Source of the DNA: Sphingomonas sp. CL5.1
GTDB taxonomy: Bacteria; Pseudomonadota; Alphaproteobacteria; Sphingomonadales; Sphingomonadaceae
DNA length: 64,000 nucleotides
Direction: 5' to 3'
Assembly (NCBI RefSeq): GCF_013344685.1
Contig: NZ_CP050137.1
Span: 4,271,001-4,335,000, forward strand
Shown: positions 29,624 through 38,667 of the stretch, piece after piece
Position numbering within the stretch: position 1 is the stretch's first letter
Layout: every line of letters starts with the position of its first letter
The notes under the pieces: model-generated
Databases searched by the model: none
Told to the model about the DNA's origin: nothing
The model's input: only the letters and a program-made list of their open reading frames with translations
Translations under genes and position numbers: made by a program

Positions 29624-31496
29624 AAAGTGCGTAATGCATCCGCTCCGCCCAGCGAGCGAGAGTGGGGAGCGCCGGCTCCAGATACTTCTGATAATTGCGC
29701 CACCGCCCGATCGAGCGATCGTTGATAGGTTGCGTAACCTGCGCGTAGCTGGCGGTCGCTACGACGCGATTAGCCGCCGCGCCGGCGCGGTTGTCCAGTA
29801 CTGCAGGGTTCCATGCGATTTCCAGGAAATCGAGCAGCGATCGCATCTCCGCTTCCGGATTTGTCACCATTTGTTCGTAACGGATGCGATGCACGTTTAG
29901 CGGCAGCCGTTCCTCGGCAAGACTCCATGCATTGAACGACAGGTCAAAAAGGCGCGCGGCGCTTTCGATATGCTGGAAATGCACCATCGCCTTATTCGGC
30001 ACGAACCGCGCCATGAAGCAACTGAGCAAGCTGTCGCATGGGTGACGTTCGACAAAAACGAATTTCGCCGCCGGAAACAAGCGATGAATCAGCGGCACAC
30101 GGACCATATGCAGGGGATATTTGTCGACGACCGTTCGCTCGGCGATCTCCTCGCCGGCATGTCGGGTCAGATGATCGAAATAGGTGGCGCGCCCGTTCGC
30201 AATCCGCTCTTCGCTTAATGCGGCGGGATCGATCGATCCGAACGAGCGCTCCACCGCCTCCAGCATCGGCGGCTCCTCCAGAACCATGAGTTCAGAAAGA
30301 TTGCGCAGCATCGTATCCAGCAAGGTAGTGCCGGAACGGGGAAAGCCGATGATGAAAACTGGCGACGTCGTTGTCGGTATCGGCGAGACCGATGGTGATC
30401 GGACGGCCGGCTCATTACGCAATCGCGCTATCGTCGCAGTGATTTCGCCCGGAAAATTCATTGCCTGGGCCACCAATGCCGCCGGCTCAGCCGCTCCGAT
30501 TCGGTTCATTTCGGTAAAGGCGGCAAAAGCCTCGTCAAAATTTCCGAGCGCGTCGTTCAATTGCCCGCGCAATTCAGCGAAGCGCGCGGGGTTGATATCG
30601 TCCCCTGCCCCGGCAAGCGCCTCCAACGCTTCGACCGGTTTGCCGCGTCGCCGCATCAGCGTAGCCTCCACGAAGGCGATCGCTGCATCACTTAACCCGC
30701 GTCTACGCGCATCTGCAATCAGCTCTTCTAGGGCTTCGAGCCTGCTCATCCGATCGAGCAGCATGCCAAGCTCTCGCCAAGCCGGGGTATGATGCGGATC
30801 GATCCTCAGCGCGCTGCGATACGCCCGCTCCGCCGCGTCGAAATCATCCACCCCTCCCTCGGCCAGTCCTAGCTCGGTCAGAATCGAGATATCGCCCGGA
30901 AGCAGTGTTGCCGCACGGCGCATTACTTGCTGCCGCTCGCCATGACGTGCGGCGGCAGCAAGGGCTTGCGACAGACCGATATGAAATAAGGAATCGCGCG
31001 GACGCAATGCCACGGCGCGGGAAAAGGCTTCGATCGCCTCACCCAGCGCACCGGCATCGCGAGTCAAGAGACCGAGGTTGTTCCAGCTTTCATAGTCATC
31101 CGGCATTTCAGCCAGAACCGCACGAAAGCCGACAATTGCGGCATTGTGCCGCCCTTGCTGTTGATCGACATAAGCAACGATACGCCGCAGTTGCGCAGCC
31201 GGCGAATGCGAAGCCGCGCGGCGAGCGTCATCCAACCGCCCCGCTTCGATCAGTGCGAATGCAAGCTTGGTCAACAGCGCCGGATGCCCTGGCGCTGCGT
31301 CAAGCGCACGCTCGAGCTGAGGAATAGCCTCAGGCGCCCTGCCCAAAGCGAGCAAACTTTGCCCCCGCAGCGCCGCGAGGCGAGGATCAATCGAACCTGC
31401 GGCAACCCAACGAGCAACCTTCCCCTCCGCAGCCGCGGGATCGCCGCGCTGTAAATCCTCGAACGCGGCCGTCAGCGCAGCTTCCAGATCGGTCAT
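29622..31496 (-). CDS. TPR-repeat sulfotransferase
   Basis: 624-residue protein with an N-terminal TPR array (about residues 1-340) and a C-terminal sulfotransferase domain that would transfer sulfate from PAPS. The 5'-phosphosulfate loop is FIIGFPRSGTTLLD (about residue 382), and the 3'-phosphate site is FVERHPCDSLLSCF. The domain plan resembles bacterial TPR-sulfotransferases and, distantly, tyrosylprotein sulfotransferases. It lies downstream of the TonB-dependent receptor on the same strand with a terminator between, so it may be read at a lower level. Base composition is less GC-rich than the core genes. The acceptor is unknown; a protein or peptide is plausible because TPRs bind proteins. 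Confidence 0.9.
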   Translation of the reverse strand: MTDLEAALTAAFEDLQRGDPAAAEGKVARWVAAGSIDPRLAALRGQSLLALGRAPEAIPQLERALDAAPGHPALLTKLAFALIEAGRLDDARRAASHSPAAQLRRIVAYVDQQQGRHNAAIVGFRAVLAEMPDDYESWNNLGLLTRDAGALGEAIEAFSRAVALRPRDSLFHIGLSQALAAAARHGERQQVMRRAATLLPGDISILTELGLAEGGVDDFDAAERAYRSALRIDPHHTPAWRELGMLLDRMSRLEALEELIADARRRGLSDAAIAFVEATLMRRRGKPVEALEALAGAGDDINPARFAELRGQLNDALGNFDEAFAAFTEMNRIGAAEPAALVAQAMNFPGEITATIARLRNEPAVRSPSVSPIPTTTSPVFIIGFPRSGTTLLDTMLRNLSELMVLEEPPMLEAVERSFGSIDPAALSEERIANGRATYFDHLTRHAGEEIAERTVVDKYPLHMVRVPLIHRLFPAAKFVFVERHPCDSLLSCFMARFVPNKAMVHFQHIESAARLFDLSFNAWSLAEERLPLNVHRIRYEQMVTNPEAEMRSLLDFLEIAWNPAVLDNRAGAAANRVVATASYAQVTQPINDRSIGRWRNYQKYLEPALPTLARWAERMHYAL

Positions 31497-31541
31497 GATC
31501 CCAATCTAGGCGACCGCAAATGGATACGGAAGCATTTCATG

Positions 31542-31572
31542 AAAAAGGGCGACGCATTCGCTGCGCCGCCCC
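31542..31572 (-). terminator. Terminator/attenuator after the TonB-dependent receptor gene
   Basis: On the minus strand GGGCGGCGCA pairs with TGCGTCGCCC (one G.T pair, loop GCGAA) and is followed by TTTTTC. It lies 25 bp after the receptor stop and 46 bp before the sulfotransferase start. It would end most receptor transcripts and let a fraction read into the sulfotransferase gene. Confidence 0.85.
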
Positions 31573-31595
31573 ATTTCGTTAACAATCGCGTTCGA

Positions 31596-34574
31596 TCAGA
31601 ACTTCATCTTGGCGCTGACGAAGAACGACCGGCCGAGAACGTCATAGACAGTCGGGTAGGTGTTCGACTGCTCGCCGTTGCCGCCGTTCTGCGCCGAAGC
31701 AGCGAGCGGTGGCTTCTTGTTGAACAGGTTGCTGACGCCGAAGTTGAGCGAATAATGCTCGTTCACATCGGCCGAAAGCGTCAGGTCGAAGTAGTTGACG
31801 GCGCCGAGACGCTCCGAAGCGTAAACGTACGAGGGATCGTCGTCACGAACCGAACCGAAATAGCGCCACTGGACCGAGGTGCTGATCGCGCCAATGCCCA
31901 AGGTCGTACGCAGGCTGTGCCGCCACTTCGGCGTCGGGACACCGCAAGCCAACACACCGAAGCGACCAGCGCATTCAGTCGTCGTCGTCGGATCGCCCGA
32001 AATCTGCGTGATGATGTTATGGATCAGACGCGTGCCGTTAAAGTTGAAGCTCAGCCTGGCGTCACCGCCAAACAGTTCACCCAGCGGATAATTATAAGTC
32101 GCGCCGACATCGATACCCGAGTTCTTCAACCCGCCAGAGTTAACGTTCTGAGCGGAGAAGGTATCAATTTCACCAGCCGCGTTGCGCGTAATCAGCGAGC
32201 AGAATGACTGATTGAAGTTGATGAAGCACTCGTTGCCGATCGTGGTGGTTGTTACGGTGTGGATGAAATTGTCCACCTTGATGTTATAGTAGTCGACCGT
32301 CAGCGAAAGGCGCGGAACGAACGACGGCTGGATCACCGCACCGACCGTGTAGGTCTTGGCCGTCTCTTCACGCAGGTTCGGGTTGCCGCCGATGAAGGTC
32401 AGCGGGTTTACCACGTTCGGATCCTGGATCGCCGGATTGCCGATCAGGGAAACCGGCGCGCCGGCACCCGAGAACTGCGCAACGCAGATGTCATGCAACC
32501 TGCCCGCATTGACAGCAGCAGCGGTGCCACACTGATCCGCATTGCCCGCGAAGCTGACCGTGTTGCCGAGATACAGCTCGTTGACGCTCGGACCACGAAC
32601 CGCCTTCTGATACTGGCCGCGGAAGGTGATGTCCCGAACCGGAGCCATCTCCACGCCAGCAGACCAAGTGAACACGTTGCCCGGCGCATTGGAATAATGC
32701 GATGAACGAGCCGCGCCATTCAGCTCAAGGCGATGAATGATCTGGTCGTTAAGCAGCGGAACGCGAATTTCGCCGAAGAACTCCCGCACCGAATAGCTGC
32801 CGGAAGTCGGCTGCCCGGAGTTGAAGCCGGCCACGTTGCCGGAAGCGAGATAGGTGTCAGGAGTGACCGACCCCGCCTCGTTGCGCCACTCCGCACCGAA
32901 CGCCACACCAACGCCGCCTGCACCGAGATCAAACAGGTTCGGGTTGCTTACGACGAAGCTCGCGACCTGAGTGGTATACTCCTCAAGGTTCGTCGCACCG
33001 ACGGAGATGTACTTCGCCGCCTCCGGGCTGAGCTGGTTCAGGCCGAAGATGTTCGCAGGATAGCAACCCGCTGCGCGTGCCGTTGCGTCAGCGCAAACGA
33101 GCGTGCCGCCAGCAACCGGGAACGGAGAAATCGAGCCATCGGCGGCCTGGAACGCGGTCTTGGTCGCAGCAAGAAAATTGCTGATCGCGACGTTCCCGAG
33201 CTGGCGCTGCGAGTTCTTGGTACGGGCATACATATAATAGCCATCGTAACTGAAGCCCGCGCCGATATCGCCCTTCATGCCCGCGACGATGCGATAAGCA
33301 CTGCGATCGTCATAGTTCACACGGGGACCAATCTGGGTCGTGCGGAACGCCCAGCTCGGCACGCTGACATAGCCCGTGTTGCCGGTGTCGAGGGCCTGCA
33401 GCGCTGCCTGCATTGCTGGCGAGAAAAACGGCGAGTTCGTCTGCAAAGTCAGCGGCCCCGTGGTGCCGCTCGCATTGCTTGCATAGGGTGAACCCTGGCC
33501 AATCGGCGTCGCTGCGAGCTGCGACTCAACCCGGTTGTTGACGAACTGGGCTTCGAAATACGGCGTGAAATGCTCGTTGATCTCATACTGCCCCATCGCC
33601 GAAACGAGGAAGCGCTCCTGCGGAACCTGCAGGTAGTTGACCGGCGAGTAATTGTAGCCGTTCGCGCCGACGTAGCAGCGGCCGACGCCCGGGCTACCGA
33701 AATCTTGGTTGTCGCAGCCAAGGCCCGAGGTGATCCCGAGACCGGGCTTGATAACCGTCTTTCCATCAGCGGCGTAAACGGTGGGGATATTGATACGGCC
33801 CTGCGGCACGGACGGCGAACCGCCGGCGGCGACAAGGTGTCCCTTCCCATCGTCGACCAGCGCGTTATACGCGAAATCGCGCTGACCCGCATAGGTCGGG
33901 TTACGCTTCGTGTAATCGACGAACAGCGTGACGTTGCCGCGATTGTCATCGAAGTTCGAACCGATGGTGCCGTTGACGTTCCACATCTGGCCATCACCCT
34001 TTTCGGTGACGCCATACTGGCTGTTCAGCTCAACGCCCGAGAAATCGCGCTTGAGGATGAAGTTGACGACACCCGCGATCGCGTCCGAACCGTAAACCGC
34101 GGACTGGCCGCCAGTCACGACGTCGACGCGGCTGATCAGCGAGCTCGGAATGGTGTTGAGGTCGACGATCTGGTTGACGTCGTAAGACATGTAACGACGG
34201 CCATCGACCATCACCAGGGTGCGCTGCGAGCCGAGGCCACGCAGGTTGACCGTCGCAACGCCGCCGCCTGGGTTGTTCGAAGTCGACGAGGTAGTCGGCG
34301 TCACCTGCGGCAGGTCGTTCAGGACGTTTTCGATGTTGGCGCTGCCAGCACGCTTCGCGATGTCAGCCGAGCTGACGATCGAGATCGGGCTGGTGCCCTC
34401 AAGATCAGGGCGCGCGATGCGCGAGCCGGTCACAACGATGTCCTGCTGCGGAGCGGCATCGGAAGCGGAAGGCGCCTGTTGCGCGAAGGCCGGCGTGGAA
34501 ACCAGAGCCAAACCGATCGCCAGCGTAGCCGCACCGCAATAGAGCGCAGCTTCAGTTGAACGACGATTAATCAC
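31596..34574 (-). CDS. TonB-dependent outer-membrane receptor
   Basis: 22-stranded gated porin for uptake of a large ligand. It is 992 residues long with signal peptide (cleavage near LVSTPAFA-QQ) and a TonB-box-like DIVVTGSR. The plug domain has VNLRGLGSQRTLVMVDGRRY and SRVDVVTGGQSAVYGSDAIAGVVNF; a long barrel ends in an aromatic-type C-terminus (SFFVSAKMKF). Start: GTG at 34574 is chosen because AAGGGGA lies 7-8 bases before it; a TTG at 34580 is too close to that site. Sphingomonads hold many such receptors, usually for glycans, peptides or siderophores. The ligand is unknown. It has its own terminator and lies next to the oxygenase operon. Confidence 0.92.
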   Translation of the reverse strand: MINRRSTEAALYCGAATLAIGLALVSTPAFAQQAPSASDAAPQQDIVVTGSRIARPDLEGTSPISIVSSADIAKRAGSANIENVLNDLPQVTPTTSSTSNNPGGGVATVNLRGLGSQRTLVMVDGRRYMSYDVNQIVDLNTIPSSLISRVDVVTGGQSAVYGSDAIAGVVNFILKRDFSGVELNSQYGVTEKGDGQMWNVNGTIGSNFDDNRGNVTLFVDYTKRNPTYAGQRDFAYNALVDDGKGHLVAAGGSPSVPQGRINIPTVYAADGKTVIKPGLGITSGLGCDNQDFGSPGVGRCYVGANGYNYSPVNYLQVPQERFLVSAMGQYEINEHFTPYFEAQFVNNRVESQLAATPIGQGSPYASNASGTTGPLTLQTNSPFFSPAMQAALQALDTGNTGYVSVPSWAFRTTQIGPRVNYDDRSAYRIVAGMKGDIGAGFSYDGYYMYARTKNSQRQLGNVAISNFLAATKTAFQAADGSISPFPVAGGTLVCADATARAAGCYPANIFGLNQLSPEAAKYISVGATNLEEYTTQVASFVVSNPNLFDLGAGGVGVAFGAEWRNEAGSVTPDTYLASGNVAGFNSGQPTSGSYSVREFFGEIRVPLLNDQIIHRLELNGAARSSHYSNAPGNVFTWSAGVEMAPVRDITFRGQYQKAVRGPSVNELYLGNTVSFAGNADQCGTAAAVNAGRLHDICVAQFSGAGAPVSLIGNPAIQDPNVVNPLTFIGGNPNLREETAKTYTVGAVIQPSFVPRLSLTVDYYNIKVDNFIHTVTTTTIGNECFINFNQSFCSLITRNAAGEIDTFSAQNVNSGGLKNSGIDVGATYNYPLGELFGGDARLSFNFNGTRLIHNIITQISGDPTTTTECAGRFGVLACGVPTPKWRHSLRTTLGIGAISTSVQWRYFGSVRDDDPSYVYASERLGAVNYFDLTLSADVNEHYSLNFGVSNLFNKKPPLAASAQNGGNGEQSNTYPTVYDVLGRSFFVSAKMKF

Positions 34575-34848
34575 ATGCAATCCCCTTTACAGTGAGAGAC
34601 CCCCAACAATCGAACATGCGCTCTATTAAACTTGCCGCATTGCCCGATCACCACCTTGCGGTGGAGGAAGCCTCATTTGGATGGTCAATCTGTGCGTTCG
34701 GAGATTCATACTGTAAAGCGGGAACGACGTTTGCGAACGTAATCGACGACGATATGTCGCAATAGTGCAACACCTTTGCACAGCCGTCAGCTTGCCGCCT
34801 CGCGCCGCGGCGGTTAGGTTCGGTCATCAGATCAGGGCATAGCCGCAG
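34575..34848. other. Divergent promoter region of the receptor and the small exported protein
   Basis: 274 bp without a supported gene. It must carry the promoter of the receptor gene (minus) and of the gene starting at 34849 (plus). It is clearly AT-richer than the flanks. I looked for a short precursor-peptide frame that could be the substrate of the neighbouring oxygenases and sulfotransferase and found none with a ribosome site. Confidence 0.5.
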
Positions 34849-35364
34849 ATGAAAATTTCCCGTCTTTCTGCCGTCGTTATCGTCACGCTGGGCACGACCG
34901 GCATCGCCGCCGCCGGGCAGCGGCAGCAAGCGGGGATTTTTCGCGATCTGGTGGATTGCCGGGCAATCGCCGACGATAAGGCGCGGCTGGCATGCTATGA
35001 CGGCAAGGTTGCGGCAATCGCGCAGGCCGCGGACGCCGGGGACGTTGTCGTTGCGGACAAGACCCAGATCAAGGAAGCAAAGCGCGCGCTGTTCGGCTTC
35101 GGCAGTGTGCGATTGCCGCTCCTGGGCGGGAGCGACAAAAACGGCGACGCGCCGAGCGAGATCGACGCCAAGATCGTGCGCGTCCGGCAGATCGGCTATC
35201 AGAAATGGGAATTCGCGCTCGATAACGACATGACGTGGCGCCAGACCGACGATGAGGCGACTTACCCACGCGCTGGCGATACAGTGACGATCAAGCGCGC
35301 AGCGATGGGCAGTTACATGATGAAGGTCGGGCCCAAATTTATTCGCGTGATGCGTACGCAATAG
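34849..35364 (+). CDS. Exported protein of unknown function
   Basis: 171 residues with a signal peptide (MKISRLSAVVIVTLGTTGIAAAG). The mature N-terminus carries FRDLVDCRAIADDKARLACYD, in two adjacent parts that hold two cysteines 14 residues apart, a motif recurring in small exported proteins of sphingomonads. The C-terminal half is beta-rich (WEFALDNDMTWRQTDDEATY). Function not recognised. It is divergent from the receptor gene and converges with the TPR-hydroxylase gene (24 bp between stops), the only plus-strand gene inside this cluster. Confidence 0.8.
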   Translation: MKISRLSAVVIVTLGTTGIAAAGQRQQAGIFRDLVDCRAIADDKARLACYDGKVAAIAQAADAGDVVVADKTQIKEAKRALFGFGSVRLPLLGGSDKNGDAPSEIDAKIVRVRQIGYQKWEFALDNDMTWRQTDDEATYPRAGDTVTIKRAAMGSYMMKVGPKFIRVMRTQ

Positions 35365-35388
35365 TCGACCATATCATTCGCCCATCGA

Positions 35389-36672
35389 TCACGTCTTAAC
35401 TTCGCCCATACGCGCCAGTACTTGGTTCGTAGTGCGCAGCAAAGCTCTTTCCTCTTCGTCGAGGAACGGATTCCACACGTCGATAATCATGATTATGCGC
35501 GTGTCGTCGCTCTCATTCCATGCCTCATGCTCGATCGTATCGTCGAATGCCCACGCCTCTCCCTCGCGCCACTCGCGCGTCTCCGAACCAACGCGAAAGC
35601 CGCACCCCTGTGGAACGATCAGCGGCAGGTGCACCACAGCGCGGATATTGGTCACGCCGTGGTGCGGCGGTATCCGGGTGTGCGGCTTCAGCGTGGAGAA
35701 CATCACCGTCGGGCCGCGATGCGGGATATCTAGCAGCGGCAGGTCGGCAAGCGCGCTCGCCGTAACCGGGCAACGATCGAGCATATCGCGGATCGGCTCG
35801 CCATCCTTCAAAAGGAAAATCGCGCCCCAGTTCAGTGAGCGGTTCAGCGCGTGCCATTGGTTTTCCGGCGTGCCGGGGGCGATGTTGACATAAGGCACAT
35901 TTGGATCGGCACCTTGGAGAAGGCCGAGAAGTTCGCGCCGAATGTCGTCGGTCGCCTTTTCCAGCTTTTCGAACCAGGGAAATTGTGCGCGATCGAAGAA
36001 TTGCATCGCCGGCAGATAGGGAAAATGCAGACCAGCAGGTTTGGGATGGTAGATCTTACGCCGCCCCCCCAAAGCCTCCAGCGCATGTTCGAACCGTTGC
36101 GAGGCGATCGGGCGGTCGCCGATCTCCGCGCGGATCTCCCGCTCGATGCTCTGGTCTTCGCTGTCGACCAATGCCTTGCCGTGGCGTAAGGCATCGGCGA
36201 CGCGCGGTGGCAGCGTTTCGAAGGCCGGCGCCGCGTCGTTTAGCGCGCGATAGGCCAGAACAGCTTCGGCCTTGCGATCATGGCGCTCAAACCACTGGGC
36301 TTTTTCCAGCAGCGCGACCACGAAATAGGGATCGGCCACCAACGCCCGATCCAGCGCGGCAAGTTCGGCGGCGGAATCGCCCGTCGCCCGCGCCGCGAAC
36401 GCTAGGTTCAGCCAGATCGGGGGTGCCTGCGGGTCTTGCGCCACGGCCCGCTCGAACATGCGGCGCGCGCCCGCCGCATCACCACCCGAGAGAAGCCGAT
36501 TGCCGATCATATTCAGCGCGCGAGGATGTTCGGGCGCGATCGCCAATATCCCGCTGAGACAGGCGGTCACTTCCGCATCACGCCCCGCTCTCGCCGCATG
36601 TTCGACTTGCTCGAACAAACGCCCGATCCTGGCGGCGGCGGAACCATCGTTCACGGCCTGGACCTCAGCCAT
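35389..36672 (-). CDS. TPR-containing aspartyl/asparaginyl beta-hydroxylase family protein
   Basis: 427-residue protein with N-terminal TPRs (about residues 10-150) and a C-terminal Asp/Asn hydroxylase domain (Fe(II)/2-oxoglutarate). The first iron ligand is in the HTRIPPHHGVTN block (about residue 332), followed by VPQGCGFRVGSETREWREGE and the distal DDTIEHEAWNES (about residue 380). The 2OG-binding Arg would be in DTRIIMIIDVWNP. The start overlaps the preceding oxygenase gene by 22 bases. It is the last gene of the four-gene oxygenase operon. The domain plan (TPR plus AspH) suggests hydroxylation of a protein or peptide, but the substrate is unknown. Confidence 0.9.
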   Translation of the reverse strand: MAEVQAVNDGSAAARIGRLFEQVEHAARAGRDAEVTACLSGILAIAPEHPRALNMIGNRLLSGGDAAGARRMFERAVAQDPQAPPIWLNLAFAARATGDSAAELAALDRALVADPYFVVALLEKAQWFERHDRKAEAVLAYRALNDAAPAFETLPPRVADALRHGKALVDSEDQSIEREIRAEIGDRPIASQRFEHALEALGGRRKIYHPKPAGLHFPYLPAMQFFDRAQFPWFEKLEKATDDIRRELLGLLQGADPNVPYVNIAPGTPENQWHALNRSLNWGAIFLLKDGEPIRDMLDRCPVTASALADLPLLDIPHRGPTVMFSTLKPHTRIPPHHGVTNIRAVVHLPLIVPQGCGFRVGSETREWREGEAWAFDDTIEHEAWNESDDTRIIMIIDVWNPFLDEEERALLRTTNQVLARMGEVKT

Positions 36673-37385
36673 CCGGTGATCGAAACCCTCTTTTTTCCAG
36701 CCGCCGGACTTACTAGCGAAACGCTATGCGGCACAGGTACGGCGAATATATCCAGCACATTGAACTCCGGGGAAAGCGCACGGGCTTCGCCGCCGTCCGC
36801 GCCATGAAACAGCAGCAAACCACCCCATTCCAATCGCCAGAACGGCGTCAGCCCACAAACATAGGCTGCGTGGCGGCTCTTGCCTTCGACCAGATCGTCA
36901 TGGCCGGTAAGGAAGTCGCCACCCGAAAAGCGGGTGGCCTGAGCATCGGCGAAGTCAATTCGATCCTCGCCAGTGATCCTGCGAAGGAAATTTCGCGCTT
37001 CGCCTTGCGATAGCCACAGAGCGAAACGGTTCAACAGATCACCACATTCCGCACGCTCCGCTTCAGCGTCCGGCGTGCGGATCGTTTCATAGCGGAACTG
37101 GAAGCCATGCGTGGCGCCCGAATAGACCGCCGCGTCGAGCGCGGCCACGCGCTCCGCATCCATTTGCGCGCGGACATCGGCATCAAGCTCATAGACCTTA
37201 TCGCCGGCGTTCAGCACCTGGCGCCAATCTGTCCGACCATGTAAATGATCGGAAAGCGGAATGGGGTCGGCAAGAAAATTTCGAATCCGCACGCTTCCGC
37301 GCTCGCGATAACAACGCGCGAGCGCGGTAATATCGTGATTACCCAGCACGAAGTCCAGCGATGGGCCCTTCGCCTTCTCCGGCAT
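36651..37385 (-). CDS. Prolyl-4-hydroxylase-like 2OG-Fe(II) oxygenase
   Basis: 244 residues, double-stranded beta-helix oxygenase. The HxD motif is in FLTGHDDLVEG (about residue 161). The distal His is in VPHSVSLV (about residue 220), and the 2OG-binding Arg is in KKRVSITGW. The overall form (SGGDFLTGHDD...FRLEWGG-like WRLEWGGLLLFHG) matches the Tpa1/P4H-type family. Start: ATG at 37385 is two bases after the TGA of the previous gene, with GGGGAGCG upstream; the longer frame from 37481 would overlap that gene by 94 bases. The reaction is probably hydroxylation of a protein side chain; the target is unknown. Confidence 0.88.
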   Translation of the reverse strand: MPEKAKGPSLDFVLGNHDITALARCYRERGSVRIRNFLADPIPLSDHLHGRTDWRQVLNAGDKVYELDADVRAQMDAERVAALDAAVYSGATHGFQFRYETIRTPDAEAERAECGDLLNRFALWLSQGEARNFLRRITGEDRIDFADAQATRFSGGDFLTGHDDLVEGKSRHAAYVCGLTPFWRLEWGGLLLFHGADGGEARALSPEFNVLDIFAVPVPHSVSLVSPAAGKKRVSITGWLRSRP

Positions 37386-37387
37386 GC

Positions 37388-38029
37388 TCACGCGCTCCCC
37401 AGCGCCGCGATAAGCGAGATATCTATCAGCCGGCGAGGCCTCGTTCTCGCTCCCATCATTCTGTGACGTAGCTGCATCCACCCCGGGAACATCAATATGC
37501 TGCCGGAGCCGGGACGAACGGTAACTTCCGGAGAATAGAGCGCCGCCTGCGGCGCCAAAACGGTTTTGACACGCAACCCGGCCATCTCAATCATCGGCGC
37601 CGGGAGACGTGGGTCGAGAAAGACCAGTTCTCCGCCTAACGACTGCTCCGTTCTTCCGGCATAGCCGTCGTCTACAATATGCAGGCATCGCCAGAAAGCT
37701 TCGTAATCCGGCCGCAGATCGAGATGCTCGCCATGAGCAATCTCGTAGGCCGAACCTGTGATCCGCCAATCGACAGTCGCAGGATGCCCGTTTGCCCCGG
37801 CCGTTCCGCGATCGGCCAGCGCGCGAACATGGCTGGAGAGCACACGCAACGAAGCCGGCCACGCATCCCGCCAATCCACCTTTCGAGGACGACCCGTTCC
37901 GCGATCTACAGCAACACCTTCGAAAAGCAGCGCATCGAGCGTGGCGGCAATGCCCACGTCCTCCAATCGATCGATCACCAACGCCGTAGCGAAAAGCGGC
38001 TCGGCGTGAATCTGCATCATCGTCTCCAT
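37388..38029 (-). CDS. Putative 2OG-Fe(II) oxygenase (Oxy_5-like), paralogue of the next gene
   Basis: 213 residues. It shares the block VDDGYAG...LGGELVFLDPRLP with the upstream gene, so the two are related by duplication. The HxD motif is HLD (about residue 100); the distal His is in LRHRMM (about residue 189), followed by an Arg-rich stretch (RPRRLIDISLIA). Compared with its neighbour, the first iron ligand is HxD instead of HxH and the spacing to the shared block is 4 residues longer. Start: ATG at 38029 shares one base with the TAA of the upstream gene. The longer frame to 38155 is its shadow. Confidence 0.82.
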   Translation of the reverse strand: METMMQIHAEPLFATALVIDRLEDVGIAATLDALLFEGVAVDRGTGRPRKVDWRDAWPASLRVLSSHVRALADRGTAGANGHPATVDWRITGSAYEIAHGEHLDLRPDYEAFWRCLHIVDDGYAGRTEQSLGGELVFLDPRLPAPMIEMAGLRVKTVLAPQAALYSPEVTVRPGSGSILMFPGWMQLRHRMMGARTRPRRLIDISLIAALGSA

Positions 38030-38667
38030 TACTGCGTTCGCGCGATCATGTTGATCGCGATCGAGATGCGCGTTCCTGAGCCATGATAGGGGCGGACCGA
38101 ATGACCGAGAAATGAGGGAAACCCGATCAACAATCCGCTGAACGGCCTTACCCATGTCTCCTGTTCCTCGACATTGCCGCCGGCGACACGATGGCGAAGG
38201 CCCGGCGTCCGCATCCTCAGGAACGGCATGCGGGGATCGACGAACACCAATTCTCCACCCAGCGCGGGATCGGCCGATCCGGCATATCCATCGTCGACGT
38301 AATAGACGAACGAAAGATACGAGCCAGGGTGCCAGTGATTTTGATTCGAATCGCCCACACGATTGATATTAGCCCACATTTCCGGTCGCCATGCCACCGA
38401 CGGGGTTGATCCATCGGAGTTTGCCGTCAACCGACGACACGCCTCCGTCACGATTCGGGCGAGTGAGGCCGCCGCCTCGCCACCCCAGCGCAGCATGTCT
38501 ATTTCCGACTGCCAGCCGCCGACATTGGATCGGCTCACGCCGTTCTGCCCGGCGCTTCGCTGGACGATCGCCTCGCGCAATGACGCGCTCAACGCGCCGC
38601 TATTCGGCACCACGACAGTATAAACCGAGGTCGGAAATACAGAGGCTATGCGCACGCTCGGACCCAT
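38029..38667 (-). CDS. Putative 2OG-Fe(II) oxygenase (TIGR02466/Oxy_5 type)
   Basis: 212 residues. It begins with the family FPTSVY motif near the N-terminus and has NHWHPGSYLSFVYYVDDG (first iron ligands, about residue 108), the GGELVFVDPR block, the distal His in FLGHSVRPY and the 2OG Arg in TRISIAINM. The ATG at 38667 is close to an AAGG; a GTG at 38655 is a possible alternative. It is the first gene of the four-gene minus-strand oxygenase operon, the others being overlapping or 2 bases apart. Substrate unknown. Confidence 0.85.
   Translation of the reverse strand: MGPSVRIASVFPTSVYTVVVPNSGALSASLREAIVQRSAGQNGVSRSNVGGWQSEIDMLRWGGEAAASLARIVTEACRRLTANSDGSTPSVAWRPEMWANINRVGDSNQNHWHPGSYLSFVYYVDDGYAGSADPALGGELVFVDPRMPFLRMRTPGLRHRVAGGNVEEQETWVRPFSGLLIGFPSFLGHSVRPYHGSGTRISIAINMIARTQ

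Noticed and set aside
34575..34848. Precursor peptide gene for the oxygenase/sulfotransferase cluster
   Set aside because: No short frame with a ribosome site and a leader/core layout was found in the receptor upstream region.
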